This document shows, in pieces, positions 1-9,299 of a stretch of DNA of 48,338 nt. The stretch lies in NCBI GenBank assembly GCA_913019905.1, contig CAJVZD010000033.1, positions 1-48,338 on the forward strand. The letters are read 5' to 3'. The translations under genes and the position numbers were made by a program. Source of the DNA: an uncultured Cellvibrionales bacterium (GTDB lineage: Bacteria > Pseudomonadota > Gammaproteobacteria > Pseudomonadales > Dasaniaceae). The notes under the pieces were generated by a model, which was not told where the DNA came from, did not search any database, and worked only from the letters and a program-made list of their open reading frames with translations. Positions within the stretch are counted from its first letter, which is position 1. Each line of letters begins with the position of its first letter.

Positions 1-108
1 TGTTCGTAGTCGCGACGCTATATTGTTACCAATAGAGGCGTGCCTCTGGCGCACCCGCTGACACTAGTGGTTAGCGCTAATTTCACAGCGATTGGTTCAA
101 AAACGAAA

Positions 109-130
109 AAAGGCGCCCGAAGGCGCCTTT
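109..130 (-). terminator. Rho-independent terminator of the TonB receptor gene
   Basis: Positions 109-117 and 122-130 form a perfect 9-bp stem. Read on the minus strand the loop is TTCG, a very stable tetraloop, and it is followed at once by a T-rich tract (TTTTTTCGTTTTT). The hairpin lies about 25 nt beyond the stop codon of the minus-strand receptor gene, so it very likely ends that transcript. Confidence 0.9.
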
Positions 131-154
131 ACCGGACAGAGCTTTAAGCAAGTG

Positions 155-2596
155 TCAGAACGACTGTGACCACTTAATACCGATAGTACGCGGTCTGGCA
201 CGTACACCGTAGTTCTGGGAGCCGCAAGTCCCGGCAGCGCATTGTGAGGTCTGATAAATCGGTGCATCTTCATCGGTGGCATTTTTGACGAATAAATCAA
301 TCTTGTAACTCTCATTCTCTATGCCAAAAGACAGGTCGACAAAGGTATTGGAGGGCACATCACCCCAAATTTCGTTCTCGCCCTTGTTCATGGAGGTACC
401 ACGCTCGCCCTCGTAGGCAACAGCGCCTTGCAGGTGCGCATCGTAGTCGGCCATGGTGAAGCTGTAGCGCGCAACGATATTACCCTTGAAATCAGCGGTA
501 ATGGGTAGCTCCGCTCCCTTTTCGTTCCAGGAGGAGCCGTCGCTATTACAACCCGGACAGTAATCGTCCTGCAACTCGGTATCGTAGAAGGCCATGGACG
601 CTGATATGCGCAATGCAGCCGTGGGTAGCCACATGATCTGCGATTCTACGCCAAGGACTTCCGCGGTAGGGCCGTTGGCCACCTGGGTGATGGCGTTGGC
701 ACCGACGAAAGACACCTGGAAGTCTTCCCATTCCTCGAAGAACACGGCCCCATTGAATTGGAAGGTGGTATCCATCCACTGGGTCTTCCAGCCAAATTCG
801 TAGTTGGTCAGGAAGTCGGATACGTATTCGTCCGCGTCTGGTTTGCGGTTGATACCGCCGGGGCGATAGCCCTCAGACCAGGTGGCGTAGACCATCTTGT
901 CGTCGTCGACCTTCCATGTGAGGTTGACGCGACTGACGTGCTCGCTCTCATCAATATTTTTATCGACGTTTTTGCAGGGCTTGTTTTTCCACTGGGTTTG
1001 TGAAGGGCACTGGCCTTCACCGGTGCCAGACCAGGCGGCGTGGAAGCCCTGGCCGAAGCCGAAGAATCCTTCCACCTTCACCTCGGGTTCGAAATAACGG
1101 TAGCCGAAGCTGACTTCCAGGTCATCGGTGATATCGTAGCTGAGATTGACAAAGACGGCCTTGTCCTTGTCCGTCCGGTACAGGCTGTTCAGGTAGACCG
1201 TATCGGGGAATTGGCGTCCGCCGGGTTCGTCGCGATTGAGCAACATGATGTCTGCCAGGCCTTCAACCTGCCATTGCTGCTCGAAGTCGTGTTCCTGTTC
1301 CTGCCAGAAAAAGCCCACCATGCCACGCAGACGTTCGTCCTGCGATGAACTGATACGTAATTCATGGCTGGTTTTTTCGTAGCTGTCATCATTGGTGAAG
1401 CGTGCACCGGGCATGATGCGAGTACCGGCATCGGGGAAAAACTGGTTCTCGACCGCTCGCTCACCGTTGTTCAAAAAATGCAGGTCGGCGTAATACCCCG
1501 TGGTGTAAATCGTGTCATACCAGTACGAATAGTCAGAATAGTCGAAGGAGCCGTCAACCTCACGATCCATATAGGAGGTGGAGTAGACCAGGTCGAAATT
1601 ACCGATACGACCTTCGATCAACAAGCTCGCCATCCACCATTCATCGTCGGTATATTCGTCCTTGAAGTGGGTAACACTGTTTTCGCCGCTGACGAAATTA
1701 CTCATGTCCTCACCCCATGACCCCTCGGACTCCATTTTCTGGGCCATAAAGCTCGGTGTAATGGTCCAGTCTTCATTCAGGTCGATGCGCAAAGCGGCCC
1801 GTGCACCTGTGGTGTCGATCGTGTTGTAGTTGTCTTCGGCGTATCTTTTGTTGTCCAGAGTAATGTCGTCAGCAGTGGTGCTGGCGTTACCCGGGAAGGT
1901 TCGAGTTCCGCGTTTGTTATCAACGTAGCCCGCATCGTGTTTGGTCCAGCCCACCAATCGTATTGCCATGTTGTCCTGGAGCGGGAGGTTCACGTAGCCC
2001 TCGGCAACGTAGCCGCTGTCGTCTCCGTCGACAATGTTGCCTTCAATAGCATAGCCTGCGGAAAAGTCTATTAAATCGGGTTTGTTGCTAATGACCCGTA
2101 TGGTGCCCGCCTGGGAACTTGCCCCGTACAACGTGCCCTGAGGCCCGGCGAGGGCCTCAATGCGCGCGATATCGTACAGGTGGACGTTGAGGTTGCCCTG
2201 AATGGTAGTGAGGGTTTGCTCGTCGAGGTACATACCGACGCTGGGTTGCGAGGTGGTTGCCTGGCCATCACCGGCGGTGGCAATGCCGCGCATATAAACT
2301 TTGTTAAAAGCACCGCCGCCGGCAAGGGCCGGGGTCATGGCTACCGAGGGCAGCATTTTCACGTACTCTTCAAAATTCTGCAGATTCAGTTCACTAATAC
2401 TCTCACCACCCAGAGCTTGAATGCTAATGGGGACATCCTGTAGATTTTCAGAACGTTTTTGTGCTGTAACTACGACCTCTTCCAGGGTCACAGACTCCTG
2501 GGCCAAGGCCATGGTGGGGGCCATCAATAGGATTGCCGCGGCCAAAGGCGCACGTGCAAAACGGTGCGGGATCATATTCGAAGGGTGAAACTGCAT
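155..2596 (-). CDS. TonB-dependent outer-membrane receptor
   Basis: Outer-membrane active-transport receptor for an unknown substrate, energised by TonB-ExbBD. The 813-residue product has a signal peptide ending near ALAQ, then ESVTLEEVVVTAQKR as TonB-box and start of the plug, plug motifs (VRGI-like MRGIATAGD, IARIEALAGPQGTLYGASS, GTIRVISNKP), a beta-barrel rich in alternating aromatic residues, and a C-terminal Phe (KWSQSF) as in barrel proteins. The start chosen is the ATG at 2596, because AGGAG lies just before it; an in-frame ATG at 2632 would put this ribosome site inside the gene. Three short Cys pairs lie in predicted outer loops (CPGC, CAAGTC and a pair near CPSQTQW). It follows the TPR-sulfotransferase gene on the same strand. 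The plug style is that of large receptor families in marine proteobacteria and sphingomonads; substrate cannot be assigned. Confidence 0.95.
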   Translation of the reverse strand: MQFHPSNMIPHRFARAPLAAAILLMAPTMALAQESVTLEEVVVTAQKRSENLQDVPISIQALGGESISELNLQNFEEYVKMLPSVAMTPALAGGGAFNKVYMRGIATAGDGQATTSQPSVGMYLDEQTLTTIQGNLNVHLYDIARIEALAGPQGTLYGASSQAGTIRVISNKPDLIDFSAGYAIEGNIVDGDDSGYVAEGYVNLPLQDNMAIRLVGWTKHDAGYVDNKRGTRTFPGNASTTADDITLDNKRYAEDNYNTIDTTGARAALRIDLNEDWTITPSFMAQKMESEGSWGEDMSNFVSGENSVTHFKDEYTDDEWWMASLLIEGRIGNFDLVYSTSYMDREVDGSFDYSDYSYWYDTIYTTGYYADLHFLNNGERAVENQFFPDAGTRIMPGARFTNDDSYEKTSHELRISSSQDERLRGMVGFFWQEQEHDFEQQWQVEGLADIMLLNRDEPGGRQFPDTVYLNSLYRTDKDKAVFVNLSYDITDDLEVSFGYRYFEPEVKVEGFFGFGQGFHAAWSGTGEGQCPSQTQWKNKPCKNVDKNIDESEHVSRVNLTWKVDDDKMVYATWSEGYRPGGINRKPDADEYVSDFLTNYEFGWKTQWMDTTFQFNGAVFFEEWEDFQVSFVGANAITQVANGPTAEVLGVESQIMWLPTAALRISASMAFYDTELQDDYCPGCNSDGSSWNEKGAELPITADFKGNIVARYSFTMADYDAHLQGAVAYEGERGTSMNKGENEIWGDVPSNTFVDLSFGIENESYKIDLFVKNATDEDAPIYQTSQCAAGTCGSQNYGVRARPRTIGIKWSQSF

Positions 2597-2791
2597 GGTT
2601 ATTCTCCTGATTAGTTTATTATTTATACCCATTGTTACAGGCTCATGCTCGAAAAGAGTATAGCGAATGTGGGTGCTAAGTCTATACCTCCTAAAGCAAC
2701 TGGTTTTGTTACTAGTACCAATGCCGCATATTGAACTTTAAAAGTCGCTTCTTGGTCGTTGCGGCACTTTTTCAATCGGTCATCGCAGCGG

Positions 2792-4813
2792 CTAAAGAGC
2801 AGGAACCACTGGGTAGGCGGTTAATACGTCTCCGAGGGCTCCTTTGAGAGGATCCAGCCACTGCTCATAGTGGCGCCATTGCTCAACCCCTTCGGAGTAA
2901 ATCGGTTGGCGTACCTGCTCTGAACTGGCGGTGCGCACCGGTCGCTCGTTTTCGAAAAAGCGCAAACAGGCTGGTTCAAAATCCAACCCGCAATAGTCGA
3001 GTAACTTACGCACTTCGGCCTCGGTATCGGCAACCGTTTGCTCATAAAAGACCCGGTGGATGCGGTTCGGTAACACCTCATCGTAGTGCGCCATTAACTC
3101 GACGTAATCGTGATAAAAGCGTCCCATATCCTCCAGCCCATAGCTGAAGCGCTGGCCGCGGGCGTAGTACTGTTTGAAATTTGAAAAACAGCAGCCCAGG
3201 GGGTGACGTCGTGCATCGATGATCTTGGCATTGGGCAACACCAGTTGAATCATCCCAATGTGGAGAAAGTTATTGGGCATTTTGTCGATGAAAAATGGGC
3301 TGTCTGTTTTACGGTGTACCTGGGCGCGCTCCAGATATAGCTCGCCAAGTTCCCGTAGTTCTTGGTTGCTCTTGGCGCCCAGTACGTCTGCATAGGCAGC
3401 AATTTCGTCCGAGTCGGCCTCTTCGCGCAAATCCTTGGCCATGGTGATGATGACCGGAAGCTCAGTAGTTCCCTCAACAGCGGAATGGCTGGCTAATATT
3501 TGTTCAAGCAGCGTCGAGCCCGAACGCGGCATACCGACAATAAAGATGGGGTCGGGAGCTTTGCATCCGGAGCCTGTTCGGGCGGTGAATAGATCTTTTG
3601 AGAAGGCCTTCTTCAGGCGCTTGGTGCGGCTGGTGTTGAGCCCGGCGTTATAGTCGTGGGAGGCGCGCTGCAATTCATTACCCCTGGCGTAGTGCTCGAA
3701 CGACAGCCCGTGGTCATTGCTATCCTCGGCGGCTTTGCCCAGAGCGAAATGGAAATGCAGGCGGTTTTCGTCTTCGAGATCTACCTTATCCAATTGTTGC
3801 TGCATCGCTGTCAGTTCAGCCGCGCTGAAACGGAATGTCTTGAGATTAGCGAGGCTCCAGTAGGCTTCGCCAAAGGCTCGGTCGCGGTTAATGCTCTTGC
3901 GGTAGGCTTCGACGCATTCATCAGTCAGCCCCTGGGTTTTTAGTACGTGGCCGTAGCTCAACCAGATCTTGGCATTGGCGGGATACTCGCGGAGCAAATG
4001 TTTGTACAGATCGCTGGAACGTTGGTATTCGCCGATCCGGCTGAGAATGACGGCCCCTAGGTTGCGGTAGCTGGGGTTGCCCGGTTCGGCCTCCAGTAGC
4101 TGTTCAATTTCGACCAGGGCTTCCTGGGAATCATTGTGGCGATGCAGCAAGGTGGCGTAATTGTAGCGTGCGGCACTAAAGCCCGGTGCCAGTTCGATGG
4201 TGCGTTGCAACAGCTTTAGGGCGTTCTCGTTTTCACCACAGCGCACGGCAACCTCGGCCAGCATTCGAATCGCAGCGACATCGGTAGGCGAGTGCTTCAG
4301 GTGTGTCTTGAGCAGTTTCTCTGCCCTGGGGATGTCCTTATTGTCGGCCATTGCCAGCGCTGCTTGTTGTAGCGCTGGGGTCTGGGTTGAACATTGGATG
4401 TGGCGCAGATAGGCGGCATTGCCTCTGTCGCTGTCGCCCGTGGCTAACAGGTGATCGGCTAGAAAGCGCCAGGCCCGTGGATGTTTCGGTTTTAAGTGTA
4501 CTGTTTTAAGTAGGGCCTGTATGGCCTCATCGCCACGCCCGGCTGCACCCAAGGCAAGACCAAGCTCTAAATGCACTGCCGCCCAATTGGCTTGCTGGGC
4601 TGCCAGGGGCTGTAATAGTTCCAATGCCGCTGCCAGCTCGCCTTGATAGTGTCTGGCGACGGCCAGTAACAATACCGCTGGAGGGTGGTTGGGGGCCGCT
4701 TCCAGAATGGCCAGGGCCTGCTCGGCAGCGAGTGAAGGATCGACGCTCAGTAACTCCGAGGCATTAGCCAAAGCCGCTTCCAGCGACCCCGTAGCTTTAG
4801 ATTCCACGCTCAT
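2792..4813 (-). CDS. TPR-repeat sulfotransferase family protein
   Basis: Two-part protein of 673 residues. The first 380 or so residues are helical tetratricopeptide-like repeats (for example AIQALLKTVHLKPKHPRAW, ALKLLQRTIELAPGFSAARY). The C-terminal part is a Sulfotransfer_3-type domain beginning with PIFIVGMPRSGSTLLEQ near residues 421-437, the P-loop-like motif that binds the 5'-phosphosulfate of PAPS; a later RRHPLGCCFSNF segment fits the 3'-phosphate-binding site. No signal peptide is visible, so it is probably cytoplasmic. It is followed on the same strand by the TonB receptor after 195 nt. The ribosome site before the ATG is weak. The acceptor substrate is unknown. Family call is firm; true sulfotransferase activity is inferred from the motif. 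Confidence 0.93.
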   Translation of the reverse strand: MSVESKATGSLEAALANASELLSVDPSLAAEQALAILEAAPNHPPAVLLLAVARHYQGELAAALELLQPLAAQQANWAAVHLELGLALGAAGRGDEAIQALLKTVHLKPKHPRAWRFLADHLLATGDSDRGNAAYLRHIQCSTQTPALQQAALAMADNKDIPRAEKLLKTHLKHSPTDVAAIRMLAEVAVRCGENENALKLLQRTIELAPGFSAARYNYATLLHRHNDSQEALVEIEQLLEAEPGNPSYRNLGAVILSRIGEYQRSSDLYKHLLREYPANAKIWLSYGHVLKTQGLTDECVEAYRKSINRDRAFGEAYWSLANLKTFRFSAAELTAMQQQLDKVDLEDENRLHFHFALGKAAEDSNDHGLSFEHYARGNELQRASHDYNAGLNTSRTKRLKKAFSKDLFTARTGSGCKAPDPIFIVGMPRSGSTLLEQILASHSAVEGTTELPVIITMAKDLREEADSDEIAAYADVLGAKSNQELRELGELYLERAQVHRKTDSPFFIDKMPNNFLHIGMIQLVLPNAKIIDARRHPLGCCFSNFKQYYARGQRFSYGLEDMGRFYHDYVELMAHYDEVLPNRIHRVFYEQTVADTEAEVRKLLDYCGLDFEPACLRFFENERPVRTASSEQVRQPIYSEGVEQWRHYEQWLDPLKGALGDVLTAYPVVPAL

Positions 4814-5226
4814 GACAGGGGACGGCCGCAGCGCAGCACTGAAAATGGTAAATGTATCATGTTAGGCAAATGTTTCCATTGTTGTTTGCGGTGATTCTAA
4901 GGCGTAGCGCCATGCGGGACAATAGAAATCACGGAAGTTGCAAGTATAAAGAAGAATAAACGCCCCGTTCCCCTTGAACATACTTTAGACAGCAGGCTAC
5001 TGGCAATCGCTTGTCCGGCGCCAACGACTATAAACCTGACCATTTCTCGCTTTTATAAGATATTCTCTTAAACGTAACGATCCATAAACTGAACCCACAG
5101 GAGGGTGCTGTCGACTTAACTGAGTAATTTGAATACGAGCAATAGAAAGTAAACTCCACAGCCATTGTCGGTGGCGGGTTAAATTAGCAATACTCTCTAT
5201 TGAACACTCGTCGCCCTTTCATTTAA
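4814..5226. other. Intergenic region, no gene seen
   Basis: About 410 bases between the sulfotransferase start and the end of the dioxygenase gene. No open frame with a ribosome site or recognisable protein similarity was found. It should hold the promoter of the sulfotransferase/receptor pair, but no clear -35/-10 pair could be picked by eye. Confidence 0.5.
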
Positions 5227-6330
5227 TTAAAGTAATTCCTGCAACACCAACTGACTCTGGAAATCTTCCTGATTAATATAGGCACCCGCCAGGTGTCGGA
5301 AGCCAGTATAGGCATTGCGAGCGTGCAATATGCGCCAATTATGGAACCAAACGGCGTTGCCCGTGCGCATTTGAAGGGTGATTTGCATGGCTGGATCATT
5401 AATGAGTCGATGGAACAATCCATAGGCGTGATAAAAGGCGGTTTCCTCGTGTGAGGATAGTAGAAACGGAGCGCGGTCAAAATTGTTGAAGCAAATCTGT
5501 TTGAGCGTACCGTCTTCATTGAGAGTTATTACCGGGTGTTCAGCGCGCAAATAAACCCCTTCTTCGATATAAGTACCGGGCACCTTCACGCGAGTTAAGG
5601 TAGTAAAAGCCGCTGGATCCCGATCTCGAATAATCTCCGCAACTTTGAAGCCGTCAACAAAAATATTCTCGCCACCCTCGCCGTCGAACTCAATGCAGTG
5701 AAGTAGTTGCAAGCCTGGGGGGTCGAGGCTATATGTCCCATCGGTATGCGGACCAATGCCAATGTTAGTATAAGCAGTGTCACCGTGAGCCATGTTGTTT
5801 GAAAAATCCCACAAACCACCAAAGATAGTCTCACGAATATATCCCTGCTGGCGCGCGAGCTTCGCGGTGTAATCCATGGTGGGTTCAACGCCTTCCAGTA
5901 TCGAAATACCATACTTATTGAGGTTTTTGGTAACGAGTGAACCGGCGTGATCAAAGTCTTGATCAGAGAAGTCAATCATACAATCGGTAACAGATATCGA
6001 CCCCGCGTCCCACTGCGTTTGCTTGTCAGAGCTGTTACCTGTGGCAATGACAGAATATAGATACTGACTGGTGTACGTACTTCGTAAATCTTCCTCTTTC
6101 CAGCTAACAATTAGACTTTGCTTGTTCTCAGACAGTTCAACGCTTTTCACTTGCGGGACTTTAGGGAGCGAAAATGTATCAACTTCGCGTTGATGGGTGC
6201 TGTGATTAAAACTCTCTGGTTCACGGCAATGATCGCGCAACCAAAATAAACGAAAGTTGGCCTTTGTATTATTAGGCCATTCAACATCAATACTCTCTGT
6301 GTTCAATTTTATACTGCTAATAGCTAACAC
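5227..6330 (-). CDS. Gamma-butyrobetaine hydroxylase/TauD-family Fe(II)/2-oxoglutarate dioxygenase
   Basis: The 367-residue protein has the two-domain plan of gamma-butyrobetaine and trimethyllysine dioxygenases: an N-terminal DUF971-like domain (residues 1-100, with WLRDHC at 30-35) and a TauD-type double-stranded beta-helix. The iron site is visible as H195-T-D197 (IGPHTDGTY) and H336 (NWRILHARNAY); R345 (GFRHLAGAY) fits the 2-oxoglutarate anchor. These enzymes hydroxylate quaternary-ammonium substrates during carnitine metabolism, but the exact substrate is not proven here. Oddity: the Cys cluster that binds zinc in characterised family members is reduced to the single C35, in DHCREPESFN. 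The start is a GTG with GAGA upstream. It stands alone, with no carnitine genes nearby. Confidence 0.88.
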   Translation of the reverse strand: MLAISSIKLNTESIDVEWPNNTKANFRLFWLRDHCREPESFNHSTHQREVDTFSLPKVPQVKSVELSENKQSLIVSWKEEDLRSTYTSQYLYSVIATGNSSDKQTQWDAGSISVTDCMIDFSDQDFDHAGSLVTKNLNKYGISILEGVEPTMDYTAKLARQQGYIRETIFGGLWDFSNNMAHGDTAYTNIGIGPHTDGTYSLDPPGLQLLHCIEFDGEGGENIFVDGFKVAEIIRDRDPAAFTTLTRVKVPGTYIEEGVYLRAEHPVITLNEDGTLKQICFNNFDRAPFLLSSHEETAFYHAYGLFHRLINDPAMQITLQMRTGNAVWFHNWRILHARNAYTGFRHLAGAYINQEDFQSQLVLQELL

Positions 6331-6920
6331 GAATTTCGTCTCTCAAATGATTTATTGCGCTATCTAGGAATAAAGTATGGTGAAGGGAACTGGAGACACT
6401 GTCAACTTATCGAATTAAGTGAAACAATATAGCTTAATAATTCCTCAAACCAAATTTTGGGTTTTGACACCCATTATCTGCCACGGTTTGTGATTATTAT
6501 GGTGGCGCAGTCAAGATCGTTGCTGGCTTTGAAATTCCGTTGATCATCAAGAGGATTATGATGATGCGGCATTCCGATCACCATGTAAAAAAGTGCCCAT
6601 TTCCAGATTCCCACAAGTCACCAGCAGTGCAGACGCAGTCAATCTGGAGGAGAGCCGAAGGGACTTCGGGCGAATCTGGCGGTAGAATTTGTACAGGCGA
6701 AGTAGAAACATATGTGGAGGCTCCTTTTTTTACGTCTTTCTTTATGCGAATTAATATTCATAACGCGGTGTGTGTTATTGTACTAATGGACAAGCCATTG
6801 GGAGGAATGCAGTTGGAATGTGTGGAGCAATACCCGCCTGATGATATGAGTCTATATTAAAGCGAAATCTAAATAACAGGCTCACATTAAAGGCCACTGA
6901 AAAACCAAGGGGAATACCTT
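6331..6920. other. Intergenic region with small hairpin, no convincing gene
   Basis: This 590-base stretch lies between divergent genes and should contain promoters for both. An open frame of 106 codons at 6540-6860 has Met-rich, unlike-protein composition, no ribosome site and no recognisable motif, so it is not called. A 6-bp perfect hairpin (CCGAAG/CTTCGG, loop GGA) lies at 6655-6669 without a T tract. Nothing else stands out. Confidence 0.45.
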
Positions 6921-8321
6921 ATGATCCGCAAATTCCTAGTGGGCACTGCGCTCGCTGCAGCTGTATTTACGGCGCCGTTTGTCGCGGCCGACAAAGATGC
7001 GCCGCATAATAAAAAGGCCTTTGAGATATATAAGACCGCCGTTGAGATGCGCACAGCCAAGGGCCACAACATGGTTTTAAAGCTGGCGAATTATCTGGCC
7101 GCTGAATTCGAAGAAGGCGGTTTTGATAAAGCCGACATCCATGTCGCTGAGGTGAGTGACAATGCGGTTTTGATTGTGCGCTACAAGGGCGACGGAAGCT
7201 CTGGCAAACGGCCAATCAGCATTTCAGCACACATGGATGTCGTGGACGCGCTGCCAAAAGATTGGGAACGCAGTCCCTTCAAACTAATTGAAGAAAATGG
7301 CTATTATTTCGGCCGCGGAACGGTTGATGATAAAGCTGGTATGACAGCGGTTGCAGCCAATTTTCTGCGCCTAAAGAAAGAAGGCTGGGTGCCAAGCCGT
7401 GACCTGATTATCGCCTTTTCGGGGGATGAAGAAACCGACATGTTATCCACCCGCGCTTTAGTTAAAGAATTCCGCGAACTAACAGACAGCGAGTTTGTTT
7501 TAAACGCGGATGCTGGCGGAGGACGCATCCCAGAAGATGGCGGCACTCCTGCCAGCTTCGGGCTACAGGCCGCCGAGAAAACCTACGTGGATTTTGAGCT
7601 GACAGTGACCAACCCAGGCGGCCACTCGAGCCGCCCTCGCGAAGACAACGCTATTTATGAACTCGCAACGGCCCTCAAGAATATTCAGGCCTTCAAGTTC
7701 CCGGTGATGGCAACCGAACTGACACGTGCTTATTTCAAGGGCACCGGCCCCAATACTCCGGGAGATCTAGGCAAAGCCATGAGCAAATTCGCAGAAGACC
7801 CGAAAGATGCGTGGGCGATCGGCGTATTGCGCGGAGATGCATCCACAGTAGGCACCACAGGCACTACTTGTGTGGCAACAATGCTGCGCGGTGGCCATGC
7901 ACCGAACGCGATGCCGCAATCAGCAACGGCTAATGTGAATTGCCGAATCTTCCCCGGCACAGGTGTCGAATACACGCTGAATACGCTGAAGGAAATTGTG
8001 GCAAATGACGAGGTCAAATTCACGACAATCACTGATCCAACAGAAACAGATGCATCGCCGCTTCGGGACGATGTCCTGGCAGCAGTAAGGAAGGCCGTTG
8101 ATACGCGCTACCCTGGCCTCGAACTGATCCCTGCAATGTCGTCAGGTGGAACTGACGGTATGCATTTTCGTGCCGCCGGCATTCCAAGTTACGGGGTGAA
8201 TGGCATCTTCATGAAATCAAGCGACAGCTTCTCGCATGGCCTTAATGAACGTCTGCCGGTTGAAAGTTTCTATTCAAACATCGAGCACTGGTATGTGCTG
8301 TTGAAAGAAATTGCGGGGTAA
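6921..8321 (+). CDS. Exported M20-family zinc peptidase
   Basis: Metallopeptidase of the M20/ArgE/DapE/carboxypeptidase type, 466 residues, predicted periplasmic from the signal peptide (MIRKFLVGTALAAAVFTAPF, cleavage near VAA-DK). Metal and catalytic motifs are all present: H104-M-D106 (SISAHMDVVD), D136 in GRGTVDDKAG, the acid pair E170-E171 in SGDEET, the D of NADAGGG, the dimerisation-domain GGHSSRP, and the final His of FSHGLNERLP. M20 enzymes of this size usually remove C-terminal or dipeptide residues; substrate is not predictable. AAGGGG lies about 9 nt before the ATG. It is monocistronic, with a strong hairpin 38 nt after the stop. Confidence 0.95.
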   Translation: MIRKFLVGTALAAAVFTAPFVAADKDAPHNKKAFEIYKTAVEMRTAKGHNMVLKLANYLAAEFEEGGFDKADIHVAEVSDNAVLIVRYKGDGSSGKRPISISAHMDVVDALPKDWERSPFKLIEENGYYFGRGTVDDKAGMTAVAANFLRLKKEGWVPSRDLIIAFSGDEETDMLSTRALVKEFRELTDSEFVLNADAGGGRIPEDGGTPASFGLQAAEKTYVDFELTVTNPGGHSSRPREDNAIYELATALKNIQAFKFPVMATELTRAYFKGTGPNTPGDLGKAMSKFAEDPKDAWAIGVLRGDASTVGTTGTTCVATMLRGGHAPNAMPQSATANVNCRIFPGTGVEYTLNTLKEIVANDEVKFTTITDPTETDASPLRDDVLAAVRKAVDTRYPGLELIPAMSSGGTDGMHFRAAGIPSYGVNGIFMKSSDSFSHGLNERLPVESFYSNIEHWYVLLKEIAG

Positions 8322-8358
8322 GAAAAAGCCACTGCAAGTTTAAATCTGCGTCACAAGG

Positions 8359-8382
8359 CCTTGCATCATGATGGATGCAAGG
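8359..8382. terminator. Hairpin terminator between convergent genes
   Basis: CCTTGCATC and GATGCAAGG make a perfect 9-bp stem with a 6-base loop. It lies between the ends of the M20 peptidase gene and the convergent small lipoprotein gene. The plus-strand tail is T-rich but interrupted (TTCTTATTT), so termination efficiency is uncertain. Confidence 0.6.
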
Positions 8383-8392
8383 TGAGTCGTTC

Positions 8393-8662
8393 TTATTTAG
8401 CTTCTTTGCTAAAGCTGTCTGTTTCATTATATTTGTCTTTGCGGCCATGGAAAGTCATGGTTATAGTTGAACGAGACAGCTCCTCGTTGTATCGCTCATC
8501 GAGCCACTGATAGAGGCGTTTCTCTGCCGAATTTGTTTTCGCGCAAACAGATACATTTTCAATTGAGTCTCCACCATATGAAATTTTCCTGGTTGAGGCT
8601 GGAATTTGCGTACATGCTATGAGGAATGCTACGACCAGAATCGCACGTAAAGATACACCCAT
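8393..8662 (-). CDS. Small predicted lipoprotein, unknown function
   Basis: The 89-residue protein starts MGVSLRAILVVAFLIACTQ. LIAC is an acceptable lipobox, so the mature protein would begin at C17 as a lipid-anchored protein of about 73 residues. The mature part is charged (KRLYQWLDERYNEELSR) with one further Cys, in SVCAKTNS. No family is recognised. A GAAGAAG element lies about 11 nt before the ATG, but it belongs to the neighbouring repeat copy A, whose edge sits directly at the gene start. Either the repeat supplies the leader or an insertion placed the gene here. It is convergent with the M20 peptidase gene. Real-gene status is likely but unproven. Confidence 0.5.
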   Translation of the reverse strand: MGVSLRAILVVAFLIACTQIPASTRKISYGGDSIENVSVCAKTNSAEKRLYQWLDERYNEELSRSTITMTFHGRKDKYNETDSFSKEAK

Positions 8663-8670
8663 AATCTACA

Positions 8671-8914
8671 ATGCTTCTTCGATAAATACGGGTTCGGATG
8701 GTGGAATCGGACCAACGCCCCATTGATTGACGGGAAGTTCACCTACATTTTTGCGTTAGGATGAACTTAAAAAATCTAACACGTTTATTCTGTGGGCGGC
8801 GGGCGCTATCCCGGTGGAAACGTTGCCCGAACAGAGCAATTGCATTAAGCAACAAGAGCAAGAGAGTGGGGCATGCGCTGTTGAAAGTCGACGAGATAGG
8901 CTTAGAATTTTCTG
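8671..8914 (-). repeat. Degenerate tRNA-Asn-like repeat, copy A
   Basis: Read on the minus strand, 8731-8689 resembles the anticodon-to-3'-end part of tRNA-Asn: GTC where GTT is expected, then GGTCCGATTCC in the T-loop position and an acceptor-like end. The distance from anticodon to final CCA-equivalent is 43 nt, as in a normal tRNA. The sequence after it (CGAAGAAGC) matches copies B and C. The other flank, from GCGTTAGG at 8753 through GGCATGCG near 8870 to TTTTCTGA at 8914, matches copies C and D. No 5' half of a tRNA is present. Many substitutions show it is not functional as a tRNA. Confidence 0.7.
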
Positions 8915-9299
8915 AGCGTTCATGCTTCGGTCAGTAATCTATTCAATCTGGGCCGCATTTTGCGTTCCTCGGGACACTGTCGAAAACTCAGGAAAGGTGG
9001 GCTTTCAGATTGGAGTCAGGCAGTAGTTTAAACATAGGTGGCTGGCTGAACTCTTCTCGAAAGTTTATTCGTCAAACCCGTAGGGGGACTTGAGGCTTGA
9101 AGTTAGGGTCTTCTCGTCTTAGGAGTATATTTGAAAGGACTGTTTTGGAGGTTAGGCAAAAGGCAATTTCTGATATCGCTTTGATCTTTTTCAATTGATC
9201 GCCGGAGATACTTGTCGTATTGATGGGGTAAATCTCATGTGTTAGTGTTGAAATTGGAAAACATAATAACAATAATGTCGCACAAGGCAGGCGAACATC
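8915..9299. other. Intergenic region with a doubtful minus-strand small ORF
   Basis: A minus-strand open frame at 9072-9320 encodes 82 residues beginning with a hydrophobic, signal-like stretch (RLPCATLLLLCFPISTLTHE). It overlaps the start of the DUF4214-DUF885 gene by 21 nt, has no ribosome site and resembles nothing known to me. It is left as a possibility only. The rest should hold the promoter of the downstream gene. Confidence 0.3.

Noticed and set aside
1040..1720. Plus-strand ORFs of 102 and 118 codons inside the TonB receptor gene
   Set aside because: They are antisense shadows of a well-supported gene with no ribosome sites.
6540..6860. 106-codon plus-strand ORF
   Set aside because: No ribosome site, odd composition and no recognisable motif; it sits in a promoter region.
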